Below are positions 10,946-21,774 of a DNA stretch of 64,000 nt, piece by piece. Source of the stretch: Sipunculus nudus (Eukaryota; Annelida; Sipuncula; Golfingiida; Sipunculidae). Each line of letters begins with the position of its first letter. The stretch's first letter is position 1. Both the position numbers and the translations under genes were made by a program. The stretch covers positions 54,029,386-54,093,385 of the forward strand of contig CM049322.1 in the NCBI GenBank assembly GCA_026874595.1, in the 5' to 3' direction. The notes beneath the pieces were generated by a model, which was not told where the DNA came from, did not search any database, and saw nothing but the letters and a program-made list of their open reading frames with translations.

Positions 10946-12078
10946 ATATAATCCATATCGCTGATATCGGATGCTTATACCACTTTTGTCCGTATAGTTA
11001 CTATGTCAGATATGTACTTTTTGCACAGCCGGTCTTCTTCAAAACTTATCTGCCTCGTGGGCCTCGATTCCACTTTTATCAAAATTTGATTTAGATTTTA
11101 ACTTGATCTTTTCCTTTGACTAGCAGGTGAGCGAGAAACCAGGCCGAGTTCTTTTCATGTGCAGCAGAAAGAAAGCTCTGTCACATAAAATTACAAAAAT
11201 ACAGACAGAATATAAGACAAACGTTCTTTAACAAGCTTTAGCTCTACATTGTGAGCTATATGTATTAAGCCTTGAAATGAAAAGTGTATAAATACAAATG
11301 TCAGTAATAAATTTCTCTTTATTTTTTTTATTAATGAGATTGGCATCGGACTTGGACTCATCTTACAAATGACTCGAATGGAAGCAGGTCGATTTGGATC
11401 TGAACCTCAAAGACTCGGATGGTGTAGACTCGTCTATTGTGTGGACTCTGAAACTAGTGGACTCTTTTTCGAAAACCACGATGTACTAGATGTTATACAA
11501 GGCAAGGGGGAGACATCTATGACTTATTGTGTTGAATGAAACTTTTATTTAATCTGAATTGTTAACGCTTCTGTTAGTAAGGCAGTTATGTGAGATGATA
11601 TAACCTGTACCTGCGTCATACACAGCAGTAATAGTAAATAAATTCGAAAAGGGACTGTATCGTGTACACGTTAGGTTCTCAACTGGCTCATAGAGTGTAC
11701 ATGGTATTCTATAATAGCAAATCTGATCACATTGACAATGTTTTATTAGATTTTTCTGTGCTTTCATGAATTCTTTATCACTGGCAATGCCTAAATCTAA
11801 CAAGAACTATAGTCCTTGACGACCTACTGCATGAAGACAGGATTATGATATACACATGCCGGAAACCATATTTGGATCTAATCATAGAATATAATGCTGT
11901 ATTTTTGTTTATTATAAACTGTTCATTTAACATTTATCAGGGTTTATGTCTCAATTCTGTTTCAGCATTATCAATCAATAATACGTTTTTCTCCAAACCA
12001 ACGCATTTTTTATAAATCATTAATATTTATATTATTTCTTTATATTTTTTTTAGTTTATTTATACTCCATACACTGGT
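10946..12078. other. Intergenic DNA with one unassigned minus-strand frame
   Basis: An 84-codon frame at 11549-11803 (minus) encodes a short Cys-containing segment (HCQCDQICYY) and an N-glycosylation-like NLT. It could be an exon of an extracellular protein, but I cannot assign a family and see no convincing splice sites. The rest is AT-rich and empty. Confidence 0.25.
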
Positions 12079-13251
12079 TGTCACCAGAGAACTGTGTCTT
12101 AGGTATTGTATTGCATTTTCTTATGGGAAATATAATCAGTTGATTGTTTTGATAATTTATTGTACATTAATATGGAGTATCATGTTCAGATATTAGGATG
12201 ATATCGTTAGTTAAAGAACACACGTGTCTCATTTGATGTTATTTTCAAATCCGTTTAGTCGGTAGAGAGCACACGTGTCTCTGTTAATGTTCCTCTCGGT
12301 ATGTTTTAATTCCGTTGAAACCGTCTCTGTTTGGCGTTTTCTATAGTAACGAGTGTTTGTTGTAGATTTGAAAAGGAGATGCACCTATGTAGGTTATATT
12401 TTCTAAGAGTATCTCTAGAGGCGTGTCCACATTTATATCCATACTATAATTGATGGTCGGAGTAATTGGATATTGTGATTGTCCAGAAGACGAGCGGTAG
12501 TTGTGACATCAGCAAGCAGTTATGAGTAGCGAGGTGGTAGATATTCAGCACAAGTTTTCCATCCAGCGTACTGGTGAGATATAGCCTAGCGATATCAGCA
12601 GTCCGGGGGCAGGTCTGCATGTGTCACAGTGGAGACAGCTAAAATGTGATGTCTTCAAGCGTAGATAGTTGATTTCTTGGTATGACTACACGTGATTTCT
12701 CTATAAATGACTTCAAAGCGAGTATCTTTGGTGACGGACTGGTAAATCTGGCGATTAATAACCTTTTATGAGCGTTTCCAGGAACAGACCGAGGACTTTG
12801 TTTAAATGCTTAAATGTAGATGTTCCGGAATATGCTGTGAGGAAGTGTATTCTGCTGCCTACAAATGGATGATTTAAGGAGACATCAGCTATGAAAGACT
12901 GATTCAACGCCTAGAAAGAATAGTTTCTGTGCGGTGCGTGAACCGTGTCACACGTGTATACTCCAGCGAAAGATTATGGATTATAGGAGCTTCGACAATT
13001 TATAGGACTGAATGTACTCTACGGTATTTTTATTTCCATGTACTGTCATTAACAGACTTTGTGTGATTAATATTGTCTGTAATGAGCGCCTCTCCAGAAA
13101 ATGTGAGTAACTTCTTTATTTTCCATACATTGAATCGTTTTTGTCAATCCAATGGCGTTTTGTCCTTTTGGGGATATATGTATGTATGAATTCAGCCACT
13201 TGGTTTGACATTCAAAAGAACCTTGGCGTTCACATCATCACGGGAGTGACA
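12079..13251 (+). repeat. LTR 1 of the Ty3/gypsy element
   Basis: It begins TGTCACCAG and ends GTGACA, giving a 6-bp inverted terminus (TGTCAC/GTGACA) typical of LTRs. It aligns with 23666-24885 along its length, with clear anchors at TGTCACCAG, GATTGTTTTGATAA, AGACGAGCGG and GAGCGCCTCTCCAGAAAAT. The divergence and a large indel near 13030 versus 24560-24700 show that the two LTRs have been decaying for a long time. Confidence 0.85.
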
Positions 13252-13256
13252 TTTAA

Positions 13257-13274
13257 TGGCGAGCGTTCAGGATT
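13257..13274 (+). other. Primer-binding-site-like sequence
   Basis: TGGCGAGCGTTCAGGATT begins five bases after the end of LTR1. A TGG start just inside the 5' LTR is what is expected for pairing with a tRNA CCA end. I do not assign the tRNA. Confidence 0.6.
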
Positions 13275-14795
13275 TCTCACTATTAATAGGATTCCAGGAT
13301 TTAGCGAGCTTGCTTCTAGGATTAAATTTGGCCGGTTGAGAGCTAACATTCTGTCAGGTAATTGATTTTCTGGGCATTTGCGGACATTTGTATAATGATT
13401 AATCATATAACTTCTTTGAACTGTTTAATATTTTGTAATACTTGAAATTGATATTCAGTGCTGAGACTTGATACATACACACTCCACATAGAATTAATGC
13501 AGGTTAATACTTTGATATGACGGACTACTGTTTTATGTTTCATTGTAACTCACTGATAAGGTAAACAACTTACACGTTTGATAAATACTCAGACTATAGT
13601 AGACATTAAGCAAGTTAGAGCTTTTAAGTTTAAATAAATTACCTTGGTTTGTGGTGACTTGTTGATTTAGACCACACGACAAGTGTTTTATTTTTATAAG
13701 TGTACTAAGACTTTTATATCACATACTGACTTTCATCCGTCCGTCCGTGGGTCTTCTGATTTTGGATGCCATCAACTTAGGAGTATAAGGATACCACCGG
13801 TTCACTTTGCCAGCGCTTGCTGTATATGTTTGCGGATTTTTTAGCATGTCACACGGTTCACTCGCATAGTCGGTTAGTTTAGCTGTTACCATGAAGTCGG
13901 TAAAGTCAATGCTGAAAAGTGGAGAAGCGCTAAAGCAGGGTTCAAATTTCCCTGTTTTCGATCGTCCGAGACGAGCAGTAACGAAACTGAGACGAGTGTT
14001 TCACGTACAGTACCCTCCCGAACGGACAGGCTGTGTCAGGCTTAAATTGGTAAAATAAATATATATTTGTAATCGTTTGCCAAAGAAAGTATTTAAAAAA
14101 ACAGAGCGGCAAAACATTTGTTTGCGACTGTCAGTGCTTGTGCCTTGGTATTGCGAGCTGACAGTCGGGAATATTGTCTGTTTTCAAGCTGTGCCAATTC
14201 TTGTCAATTTGTTCTGCCGTTGAAAGTCCGGTTCATCCCTCCGGTATTTCTGCCGTAGATCTATGATTAGTGGAACAATAAATAAACTTTACTATTCTGG
14301 AACCGATTTATTTTTTGAAAGGTTACTCATTTAACTACACAGTAATTCAGTAACCATAAATATTTTTTCATCATTTGTAGAATTTCGTCTTACATACTGA
14401 CGTGGTTAGTGTTTATAGTGCCGTCTATTGGTCAGTTGGTTAACAAAATTGACTTAAGCGGAATGAACCAAAGGACTCCGAAGTAAGACGAACCTCGTTT
14501 TGATATGGGAATTCCCCTATTGTTAGGATGTTTTTCCAGCATCTAAGTTACTCACGTCGGTATGGATCGTCCTGGTTTGACACATTAGAAACCATTGATC
14601 CAGGCATGAGTATAGCCAGGTATTTCACCGCTAAGGCCGTGGTTAAGAATTCACGTCTTGATTTAGCCGGCAGTGACGCCACTGACGGTTCTGCTGACGG
14701 AAACCCAACCCCTCCCCCCCCCCGACTCCGTCTCTGATTCACGCAAGTCTAAGACGCCGGTAAACAACAAATGAAAGACCATTATCTCTGTATTC
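13275..14795 (+). other. 5' interior of the retrotransposon
   Basis: This stretch separates the primer-binding site from the hAT-like fragment and gag. A 69-codon frame at 14528-14737 is unassigned. It may include leader sequence, decayed gag start or further insertions; no motif decides this. Confidence 0.35.
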
Positions 14796-15600
14796 AGCGA
14801 GAATAAAACGAAAGTAAGCCTTATGACATCCCAATGGCTAGAGCAATGAAAACACTATCAAATATAAATGCTAGCGGCATGAGAGCTTTGTTTAACACTG
14901 CATATAATATTTCCAGTGAATAAATGGCATACAGAAAGTTTCAGTCTCTACTGAATTTACGAGAAAAATGGCCTCGATGTTTGCAGCATATCCAAAATGA
15001 TAAAGTCTGCAAAAGCTTCATAAACTGTATTGCTAATAGCGATGAACACAAATGTAAGGTATCAGTTCAGCGAGATCAAAACGAAAGTAAGCCTCATGAC
15101 ATTCGAATGGCTAGTGCAATGAAAAGACTATCCAATATAAATGCTAGCCGCATGAGAGCATTGTTTAACACTGCATATAATATTTCAAGTGAATAAATGG
15201 CATACAGAGTCTCTACTGAATTTACAAGAAAAATGGCTCCTTGTTGGCAGCACATCCAAAATGATAAAGCCTGAAAAAGCTCCATAAACTGCATTTCTAA
15301 TAGTGATGAACAAAAATGTAAGGTATTCTTTCAGGAGGCAAAGTTTGAGACAGTTGTTGCTGACGGCTGTACTGATTCCTCCATTAAGGAGCAGGGACCT
15401 GTATTTTTTCAGATATGTCACTGAGCCTGATCCCCTACCAAGTTATTTGCACATATTGTCCCTGTTGAGAATGGGACAGCTACTTGTATCACTGATGCAT
15501 TTTTAAGGGAATTAAAACGGATGGCATTACTGAAAATAATCTTACTGCAAAGTTTGTTTGCTGCATTTTTGTTTGCGCAGAGTGTGATGCTAGGTAAAAT
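14796..15600 (+). mobile_element. hAT / ZNF862-like transposase-derived fragment with a tandem duplication
   Basis: Two consecutive units (about 14795-15067 and 15068-15335, period 273 bp) each encode a segment with the pattern RALFNTAY(N)ISSE, a stop, then M.Y..F.SLL.L. This resembles the region before the catalytic core in hAT-derived ZNF862/TTF-like proteins. Just downstream, about 15351-15400, the frame reads VVADGCTDSS.KEQ, which matches the first catalytic-Asp neighbourhood of hAT transposases. Stops interrupt all frames, so this is a relic. It lies between the 5' LTR and gag of the gypsy element and is probably an insertion or captured fragment. The family call is from memory of the motif pattern. 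Confidence 0.55.
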
Positions 15601-15639
15601 ATTAATGTTGCTAGAAAATAAGAGGTACTAGTGGGACAC

Positions 15640-16952
15640 AGCCTAAAGTACAAGGCTCCGCGGGAGTTTTTTAACAAACGTGTAGAGGCTTTAAAAGTTA
15701 AGCTGCAGGAAGACACCGAGCGCGACAAGAGCGCTAGATGGAGAGATATAGAAGTGAACAGCATGAACAAGAACGTTAACAGCGCGAGATAGAATGGGCA
15801 CGTGAAGTAGCAGAGCATGAGCGAGTAGAATGTGAAGCTCAAAGAGCGATAGAGAAAAGAATGCTGAAATAGAAATCAGCATTCACCGGTGGTGAGGGTG
15901 ATAGTAAAGATATTAAGAATAAGGAATCGGTCCAAAATCTCAAGCTGCCTCCGTTCGACGAGCAACACGATAAGCAAGACGCGCTTCTAAAGTGTTTGGA
16001 GCATTAAGCGCTGTGTCAGAACTATGATCGTAAGAATTGGGCTTAATACTTAAGTCCTTTTTTATTATTCATCTTTGGTTGCCGAAGCTATGTGTGCTTG
16101 CTCCCTCGAGGGGAGTTGGACAATTCGAGTTTTTGTAATGGAAGGCCCGGGGCAAAGATCGGGTTGACAGTGGATACAAGTTACGCAAGGGTAGTCAGAG
16201 AGGGGAAGAGCCAGAGAAACCGGAGAAAAACACCGACCGTGGACGTGCCATTACAACCAACTCCCATGGCAACACCTGGGATCGATACTTACACGCAGTA
16301 ATCAGTTAGTCGCGCTCGGACTACGATAAGCTACAATTAGCTCTTTTAAAGCGTTTCCAGATGACAGAGGAGGTTTATCGTATCGAGTTTTGAACTTGTA
16401 TGCCAGAGCTTAGTGGGTACCTTCATCGTTAGATCAAGATGGCAGGTACTGGCAATGACTTCAACTTGTTTGTTGACTTGTTGATGCGTGAACAGTATTT
16501 GAACTGTTGGAGCAAGGAACCCTGTCTGTTTTTGAAAGAGAGACGGTGTAACAATACAGATAGCGTGGAAAAGATGGCCGAGAGGTATATGGAGGCCCAA
16601 GGCTAACACAGTATAAAGGCGAGTTCCCGTAGAAGCGCTCCCCGAGCAGGGCATGAAGTAACTCAGCTGAGAAACGTGATGCAGATCGCCGATCATGTGA
16701 AGAGACAGTTTAGCCATTAGCAGGCTTCCTTTTCTTTATATGTAACGGTTTGGGGCTAAAGGCGCGTGAATGTAAAACAGACAAGTGCCAGGTCTTGGCC
16801 AAGTTTCACTCTGCTGTTGAACAGCATAGGGCTAAATCGAGTATTGGTCAGGGGACTATGCGTAAGCCCGAGTCGATACCAACGGTTGTTATGGAATCCG
16901 AGACGGAAACCGTAGGTCTCTTCAATCCATATTCGGATAAATGGTGTCAGTC
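15640..16952 (+). pseudogene. Decayed gag of the Ty3/gypsy element
   Basis: In order: a Glu/Arg-rich coiled-coil-like segment (about 15690-15870); the motif LPPFDEQHDK (about 15946-15975), which is typical of capsid starts in invertebrate gypsy gags; a later capsid segment with LALLKRFQMTEE (about 16338-16373); and a remnant zinc knuckle around CNGLGLKAREC (about 16740-16774), where the usual His is Leu and the first Cys is lost. Several in-frame stops and frame changes separate these blocks. The frame then continues to 16952, where the MULE interrupts it. Confidence 0.7.
16944..16952 (+). repeat. Left target-site duplication of the MULE
   Basis: GTGTCAGTC immediately left of the left inverted repeat. 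An exact copy lies at 21766-21774. Nine bases is the usual size for Mutator-like elements. Removing the insert and one copy restores the retrotransposon reading frame locally. Confidence 0.9.
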
Positions 16953-17545
16953 TGGTGTATCTAAAACCCGGAGATCTCCGGTCGGAGATCAAAATAAACC
17001 CGGAGATCGCGATATCTTAATTAATAAGGCAGCAATTGGTATTAAAAGGTCCCCTTGACACTTCTAAATGACATCCGCATCGAATATGATACTTAATTTG
17101 CAAGTGCACAGAATATTTATTCAGTTATTCACGGAAACCTCACCCGGAGACGACCCGGAGATCGTCCGGAGACCGCCATCTTGCCCGGAGATCCGCCAAT
17201 GAGTGCTTCCCACTGATACCCACTCGCCACAACAGATGCCGCCACATACATGTCTGATTTCCCCGCTCTGATATGTTATTTCGTTTACGAGTCTAACTGA
17301 TTGAAACTGTCACTAAAACACGTATATTGTTTAAAAAACTTTTCAATAAACTAATCATATATTCATAATATTTATATATAGAAATTATCGTTACCTCAAC
17401 TATCCTTAAATTTTTAATAGTATAAAGGGTATGCATTAAACATGGAAATATAGAAATTATAAAACATATAAAATAGTATGTCAAATATGTGGTTTACTTA
17501 ATATTGAAATATCGAAATTATAAAAAAAATATAAAAACTCTGTCA
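16953..17545 (+). repeat. Left terminal inverted repeat of the MULE
   Basis: It begins TGGTGTATCTAAAACCCGGA and matches the reverse complement of 21765 downwards. It carries about seven copies or variants of CCGGAGATC (in 16967-17000 and 17143-17195), and ACCGCCATCTTGC, the complement of a YY1-type motif. The inner boundary near 17545 is approximate. Confidence 0.85.
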
Positions 17546-17701
17546 AAAACAGCGTATCCAGTTAGATTATGATGTTTTGGCTAATTGGCACAAGAGCACC
17601 TAAAGGGTACCTGCCTCATAGCCGCGTTACTTGTTTTTTTGCATTACAGTTTATTTAGTGGACCGCTGCATTCCAGCTCTGGGAAAACAACGTATCTAAC
17701 T

Positions 17702-17908
17702 TTATAATGATTTCATTATATTTCTGCTCTGGGAATGCATATTCATTGTTTGCAGAGGGTACATGTAAAGACGCAATCCTCCGATATCTTCAGGTACATT
17801 TGCACAAATATTATGCCACCATATATCACACATTGAACATGTTATCATATTTTCATAAAAATAATGAGGATATTTGCATGCACAGTGTAATACTATCTCT
17901 TGGTGCAC
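17702..17908 (-). pseudogene. PHD-finger-like segment of the MULE
   Basis: A 68-codon frame with the pattern HCACKYPHYFYENMITCSMC followed by DIWWHNICANVP. This matches the Cys-X-Cys, Cys-X2-Cys, His-X2-Cys spacing of a PHD finger, with the usual aromatic residues before the His. PHD fingers bind histone tails; in a transposon it may bias target choice or be a captured domain. It follows the Ulp1-like segment on the same strand, and the two probably belonged to one protein. Confidence 0.55.
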
Positions 17909-17969
17909 ATGTTTAACCTTGACAGGACCTTTGCTGTATTTTAGGAAAAGGTGTGAATTTTTTTTTCTC

Positions 17970-18510
17970 TTAACAGTTTTTTAAATGGGTTCTTATTCTA
18001 TTTTCATCATAAACCAAGTCACTAATTTTATCATTTAACCAACTGTTCAGCCTATTGTTGGGAAATTCAACTGCGTTGGCGATCGCATATACCACACAAT
18101 CTGAGTTATTATTCTGCAACACGGCATTCACTACCGAAACATGTAATTTAGATTGCTCCAAATTGTAGATTTGGCAAAGCTGTATTTCTGTTGAGGAAGT
18201 AAGACTCTTTGCAGCCCCACGCAAACTATCTATTTTAAACAGACCCCTCTCCTCTGGTCGGACCGATATAAGCCAATGTGAAGGTCCAGTGAAATGTATT
18301 TGTACACACGGGCCTTTTCGAGAACCTATATTTTTAAAACCTGTTTCTGGCACGATCCATTTGTTTCGTTCATTACTGAAGCAGGTGTTAGAGTAGTATC
18401 TTGGAATCCGATTATTTCTGGATATTGTTTTTGTAAAATTATTTGCGCAGCACAGAAATGCTTATCAGAAAGCCAAGAATCGTTTTCTATTTCTCTTTTG
18501 TTTTGAAATG
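17970..18510 (-). pseudogene. Ulp1/SENP-like cysteine protease (C48) domain of the MULE
   Basis: The N-terminal part (about 18510-18355) reads WLSDKHFCAAQIIL, the W.D.H..AAQ start typical of this family in invertebrate elements. After a frameshift, the frame 17970-18353 carries the catalytic-triad pattern: His in HWLISV, Asp in FKIDSL, and Gln plus Cys in QNNNSDCVVYAIA. All three catalytic residues are present, but the frameshift near 18355 breaks the protein. Ulp1-like proteases are known companions or fusions of MULE transposases. The call is from motif order; no search was run. Confidence 0.7.
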
Positions 18511-19319
18511 TTAGTCCGAATTCATGCAGCCAATACCTCGCTCGGCACGTCTCCTTTTCTGGCGATTTATGTACTAAAATTAGCGATATCGGATATGCCT
18601 TTCTCTTTTCAACTGAAACGTTGTTTTCTTATGTCGGCAATTTATTTCGTTTCAGCGAGAGTCGATTTGTTTTTTGTTTTTCTTGGTGTTATCTTCGGGG
18701 ATTACATTACGAATTTTGCTTAGAGGGCGAACACATTCGTTAGAGGTCACACAATTTTCCTTGGTTATTTTATTGGTGGTCTGTTTTGGTGTAGAGGACG
18801 CACATATTTCAAAAGATTGTGTATCGATAATGCTTTCCGGCATCCCTACTGGACCTACTCCCTACAGTTGGGAGTTGGAAGCGAGGATGAACAGTCGTCT
18901 TTACTTTTATTCTTTACTGTTATACTATTACTCTCGCCAAAATCAAGTCTAATTCTCACTCGTTTCCGTTCTGAATTTTTTTCAAAATTGATTTCGGTGT
19001 TTTTTTAACTGTAACATTATTTAATGGGGTTTTGGCCGGGGTAGCTTGTGTCTTAATTTTATCAACAGTACCCTGTTTAGTTTTTTTTTGTTTGTTTCGA
19101 AACGGGACCGGGTCATCTAGCTCGGGAGATTGCAGAGATCTATCTGTAGTCGAGGTTATCATGGAAACATCGGTATCGGGAGCAGCTTCAAATTCGTACA
19201 CGAAATCTTATTATCTCTCGGCTGTTTTCTACCTGTTTTTCTAGCCACCCTTTTCTTACTACGCCGAAACATTAGTGAAACATTTAGTTTGCGTTTATGA
19301 TCGATTACATCCATACCTA
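18511..19319 (-). pseudogene. Basic linker region of the MULE protein
   Basis: Minus-strand frames (19159-19347, 18956-19201) encode Lys/Arg-rich, low-complexity sequence such as RRSKKRVARKTGRKQ, which looks like a nuclear-localisation or DNA-contact region joining the transposase to the Ulp1-like part. Frames are broken. No fold is recognised. Confidence 0.4.
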
Positions 19320-20191
19320 TAGATTTCCTAGCTGCAAGAATATGCAAATATTAGCAAATATTTGTTGCTGCGCACTGACATTTTTCTTTTGGGAACAGAG
19401 TTACCGCATTTTTATTGTCATTGTTGCCCTCCACAATGAAAGTACCAAATTTCGCAACTAATTCTATTTTCCCGTTATTGATTATATCTCGTGCCCTTTC
19501 AATTTGTGTCAGGTTCTTTCTAATGAATTACGAATTTATGTTTTCCTCTTTTTTATCTCCGCATCAGCATGCAACAAATCTGATTAAAGTGGCGGGGGAT
19601 CAGACATGAACTGGTTTGTATTGTTTTTTTACCTTTCAACTATTTGTCCCGGGGCGCAAGTATCCTTGGGGAATGGTTGATCCTCAGTGTTTTCTAATAA
19701 ATGCATATATTCTGACTTTAAATGATAGGAACCTAAATTACAATAACCCCGCAAAATTTCTTTCAGATAATAATTTTGAAGATAATAAAAGCACAACGTC
19801 AAAGTATCTGTTGGTGCTTCTTTCTAATTTCTTAGACGTTTAATTACAACATTAAACGATTCAGCTCCGTTGTTGGTAACTCCGGAGGCACTGTCATATA
19901 CGTTACACTCTTCTAAAATAGGCCTATGCGTATTTCATCAAATCTGATTTTAGATGTTTATCATGATATTCTCTTACAGTTTCATGCCATTTCAGGGAAA
20001 GATTCTCACAATTTCTTTCGAAGTATAACGGGGAAGCACTTTGCAGAATATTGACCAAATCTACTTTGCATGTATTCTGACCATTTCGCGTAATCATCGT
20101 GTTTTTTAACAAACCTTTTTAAGTCGTTTTTAATGTGGTTCCAAAAAGGCATGCAGAACGATGGCAATAGCATGCCCTTGCCATGTTTCAT
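19320..20191 (-). pseudogene. C-terminal half of a MULE transposase with SWIM-finger remnant
   Basis: Reading from 20191 downwards: FWNHIKNDLKRFVKKH, the post-catalytic C/W..H..ND segment; then GVTNNGAESFNVVIKRLRN (about 19890-19835), a hallmark MULE motif; then YYLQNYYLKEILRG (about 19788-19747); then LFPKEKCQCAATNIC and HILAARKSIG (about 19395-19310), which is a SWIM-type CxC...CxH finger broken by a stop codon. Several frameshifts and stops occur. The first two catalytic acidic residues should lie upstream of 20191 and are missing. The MULE identity rests on the NN..ESFN and SWIM patterns, which I recognise from family knowledge. Confidence 0.75.
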
Positions 20192-20306
20192 GATTTTACT
20201 TTAATATTATTCCACATATTTATTAATTTGTCTTCTATTAACTTTAATAAAATTGTGTAATATATTACATAATGTGAAATTAATTAGGTAACAGCGGGGC
20301 AATGTC

Positions 20307-20348
<42 letters not shown>

Positions 20349-21009
20349 AAAGAAAGACAGAGAGATAGAGAGGGAGAAAAAGAAAGGAGAATGGGTGATT
20401 GTAGGAGATTTAGGGAAACATATTTAGACTGTATGTGTGTGTGTTTGGGTGTGAGAGAGAGGGGGGGGGAATGAGAATGAGAGATGGTAGGACATATAGG
20501 GAAGCGTATTAAGATTGTGTGTTGGAGAGAGAGAGAGAGAGAGAGGTTACACTACTTATATAACTACAGAAAGCAAGAAAGTGAAACTGCTCATATTTTT
20601 AAACTAAGGGGTTTCGTTAGTGGGCCGTACGATCAAAGGATAATAGGATTACAGTACTTCAAATAGCTACAAAGGATTAATTACCCTGCCGAGGTCTATT
20701 GGTCATCACTGTCCGTACATAAACAATATTACTCCATAAATGAATTCGTTTGCCTTCAATGGTGCGCAATAGAAATTAATGATTTTAATTAGTTTATTAT
20801 TAAATTGGCCATGTCTCTGGATGAGCCACACCGTTTATGAGGTATGCCCGTAATAAATGTGTACACATCAGCACCTGCCTGAAAGCCCAGGCGCGCCGGG
20901 AAGTGAATCCATAATTTAGTAATCAATAAACTTTGATGGGGTATCCTCGCGCTGCCTTTTTTTTATAATTAAATTTTAAACCCGTTAAATTCTGGTCTTA
21001 GTACCGAAT
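20192..21009. other. Non-coding filler inside the MULE with GA repeats
   Basis: It holds (GA)n microsatellites at about 20310-20344 and 20527-20544 and AT-rich DNA. The transposase N-terminal half would be expected here; none is seen, so an internal deletion or replacement is likely. Confidence 0.5.
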
Positions 21010-21765
21010 AAGTAAACCACACTTTTGACATAGTTTTTATATGTTTTATAATTTCGATATTTCATTATTAAGTAAACCATGCACATATTTGACATACTAT
21101 TTTATATTTTTTATAATTCCTATATTTCCATATTTAATGCATACCCTTTATACTATTAAAAAATTAATGATAGTTGAGGATACGATAATTTCTATAGGTA
21201 AATATTAAATTAAACTATTTATATGTTACCACATATTTTACTATAAAATTCATACTAAAAGAAAATATTCTGTATAATATGCAAGAAAATATAATTAGTT
21301 ATAAACATATTACAAACATTCAAGAGTTTTCAGAAATAGAAAATTGGTAAACAGAATATATGATTAGTTTATTAAAAAAAATTTTAAACAATATACGTGG
21401 TTTAGTGACAGTTCCAATCAGTTAGACTCGTAAACGAAATAACATATCAGAGCGGGGAAATCAGACATGTATGTGGCGGCATCTGTTGTGGCGAGTGGGA
21501 ATCAGTGGGAAGCACTCATTGGCGGATCTCCGGGCAAGATGGCGGTCTCCGGACGATCTCCGGGTCGTCTCCGGGTGAGGTTTCCGTGGATAACTGAATA
21601 AATATTCTGTGCACTTGCAAATTAAGTATCATATTCGATGCGGATGTCATTTAGAAGTGTCAAGGGAAACTTTTAATACCAATTGCTGCCTTATTAATTA
21701 AGATATCGCGATCTCCGGGTTTATTTTGATCTCCGACCGGAGATCTCCGGGTTTTAGATACACTT
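21010..21765 (-). repeat. Right terminal inverted repeat of the MULE
   Basis: The reverse complement matches 16953-17545, interrupted by roughly 130 bp of extra AT-rich sequence near 21220-21360. It ends GGGTTTTAGATACACTT. It carries CCGGAGATC-type motifs in the opposite orientation (GATCTCCGG) and GCAAGATGGCGG, a YY1-type motif. Confidence 0.85.
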
Positions 21766-21774
21766 GTGTCAGTC
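21766..21774 (+). repeat. Right target-site duplication of the MULE
   Basis: GTGTCAGTC, identical to 16944-16952. Confidence 0.9.

Larger units (their letters stand above)
16953..21765 (-). mobile_element. Mutator-like DNA transposon (MULE) with long inverted repeats, Ulp1-like and PHD domains
   Basis: A 4.8-kb element flanked by an exact 9-bp direct repeat and bounded by long terminal inverted repeats (about 590 bp left, about 750 bp right because of an insertion of roughly 130 bp). Minus-strand coding remnants are, in reading order: the C-terminal part of a MULE transposase with SWIM-finger remnant (20191-19320), a basic linker, a Ulp1-like cysteine protease (18510-17970) and a PHD-like finger (17908-17702). 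The catalytic DDE region that should precede 20191 is absent; that space holds GA-rich simple repeats and AT-rich DNA. The element therefore could not have moved on its own in this form. It lies in the gypsy coding region and so inserted later than the gypsy element. Confidence 0.85.
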
